A stretch of 64,000 nucleotides of DNA, taken from contig OX031060.1 of assembly GCA_943736015.1 (NCBI GenBank), positions 5,965,501-6,029,500 of the forward strand, in the 5' to 3' direction. The stretch is from Tridacna crocea. Taxonomy: Eukaryota; Mollusca; Bivalvia; Cardiida; Cardiidae. This document shows positions 63,762-64,000 of this stretch, in pieces (positions within the stretch are counted from its first letter, which is position 1; each line of letters begins with the position of its first letter). The translations under genes were made by a program, and so were the position numbers. Under the pieces are notes generated by a model. It had not been told where the DNA came from, made no database searches, and saw only the letters and a list, made by a program, of their open reading frames with translations.

Positions 63762-64000
63762 ACGTTACTTTGGTCAAATCGAAAGCATTTGCCGACGACA
63801 AAATAAATATAGATCATGCCTTGCCTAAAGAGATCAAATGGTTGACCTGCATTTCGTTGGTTTACTTCGAAAATCTCGTAACTACAGCTTGTAACAAGCT
63901 GTAGTTAAGAGATTTTTTAAGGAAACCGACAATGTTCTCCTTTTTTCCAGCATTTTTTTTTCTAAAGGTCTCTCTTTCAGAGTCGTTAGAGTCCGGATTG
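63762..64000 (+). mobile_element. PB-A MITE split by a P palindrome, cut by window end
   Basis: GAAAGCATTTGCCGACGACA at the left, TTCTCCTTTTTTCCAGCA and AGAGTCGTTAGAGTCCGGAT at the right, with the P element at 63855-63930 between. Confidence 0.82.
63855..63930. mobile_element. P-family palindrome nested in PB-A
   Basis: CGTTGGTTTACTTCGAAAAT pairs with GATTTTTTAAGGAAACCGAC; apex GCTTGTAACAAGC. Confidence 0.92.

Noticed and set aside
1-64000. Regularly recurring hairpin repeats as a CRISPR array
   Set aside because: Repeats are dispersed in both orientations with irregular kilobase spacing, have TTAA flanks, and the genome is eukaryotic.

Overview
The window is animal (eukaryotic) nuclear DNA. 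It is AT-rich and intron-bearing, has no operons, and is crowded with short non-coding transposable elements and microsatellites. Repeat style (dispersed perfect hairpins, tRNA-headed SINEs with AATC-type tails, fold-back elements with a GCCTGCGCAG core) suggests a heterodont bivalve mollusc, perhaps a dreissenid. That species guess rests on memory of similar repeats and is an inference.

One protein gene can be supported: a Prdm13 orthologue on the + strand, 10147-15445, in three coding exons (10147-10299, 13212-13449, 14592-15445; introns of 2912 and 1142 bp). It predicts 414 residues: an N-terminal PR/SET domain split across exons 1 and 2, one C2HC-like zinc finger directly after it, a long linker, and three C-terminal C2H2 fingers joined by near-canonical linkers. 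A TATA box (9898-9905) with E-boxes and an NRF1-like site lies about 250 bp upstream. An AATAAA lies 347 bp past the stop.

Almost everything else is repeats. The dominant family, here called PB-A, is a 229-bp non-autonomous element (TTAA included at both ends) with CCCTTTACC-type inverted ends and a central perfect 67-bp hairpin. About 60 copies or fragments occur in 64 kb, in both orientations. Two filled SINE copies and one empty SINE copy inside this same window show insertion at TTAA with TTAA duplication, which points to piggyBac-type mobilisation. Subfamilies PB-B and PB-C have different but still perfectly paired hairpin cores. A second TTAA family (G, core GATCAGACTGCAC) has the same layout. 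Other families are: N (GCCCGTATTC ends, CCTGG flanks, GATTGGCTAAACC core), P (77-bp palindrome), R (paired GCCTGCGCAG hairpins), at least three kinds of tRNA-derived SINE, a 105-bp minisatellite, several unique long hairpins, and many simple repeats. Nested insertions give a relative order: SINE before PB-A/PB-B, R before PB-A, PB-C before N, PB-A before P.

Layout: 0-9.7 kb repeats and spacer; 9.7-15.8 kb Prdm13; 15.9-64 kb repeat-rich DNA with no supportable gene. I saw no transposase, reverse transcriptase, real tRNA or rRNA gene, CRISPR array or bacterial-type system.
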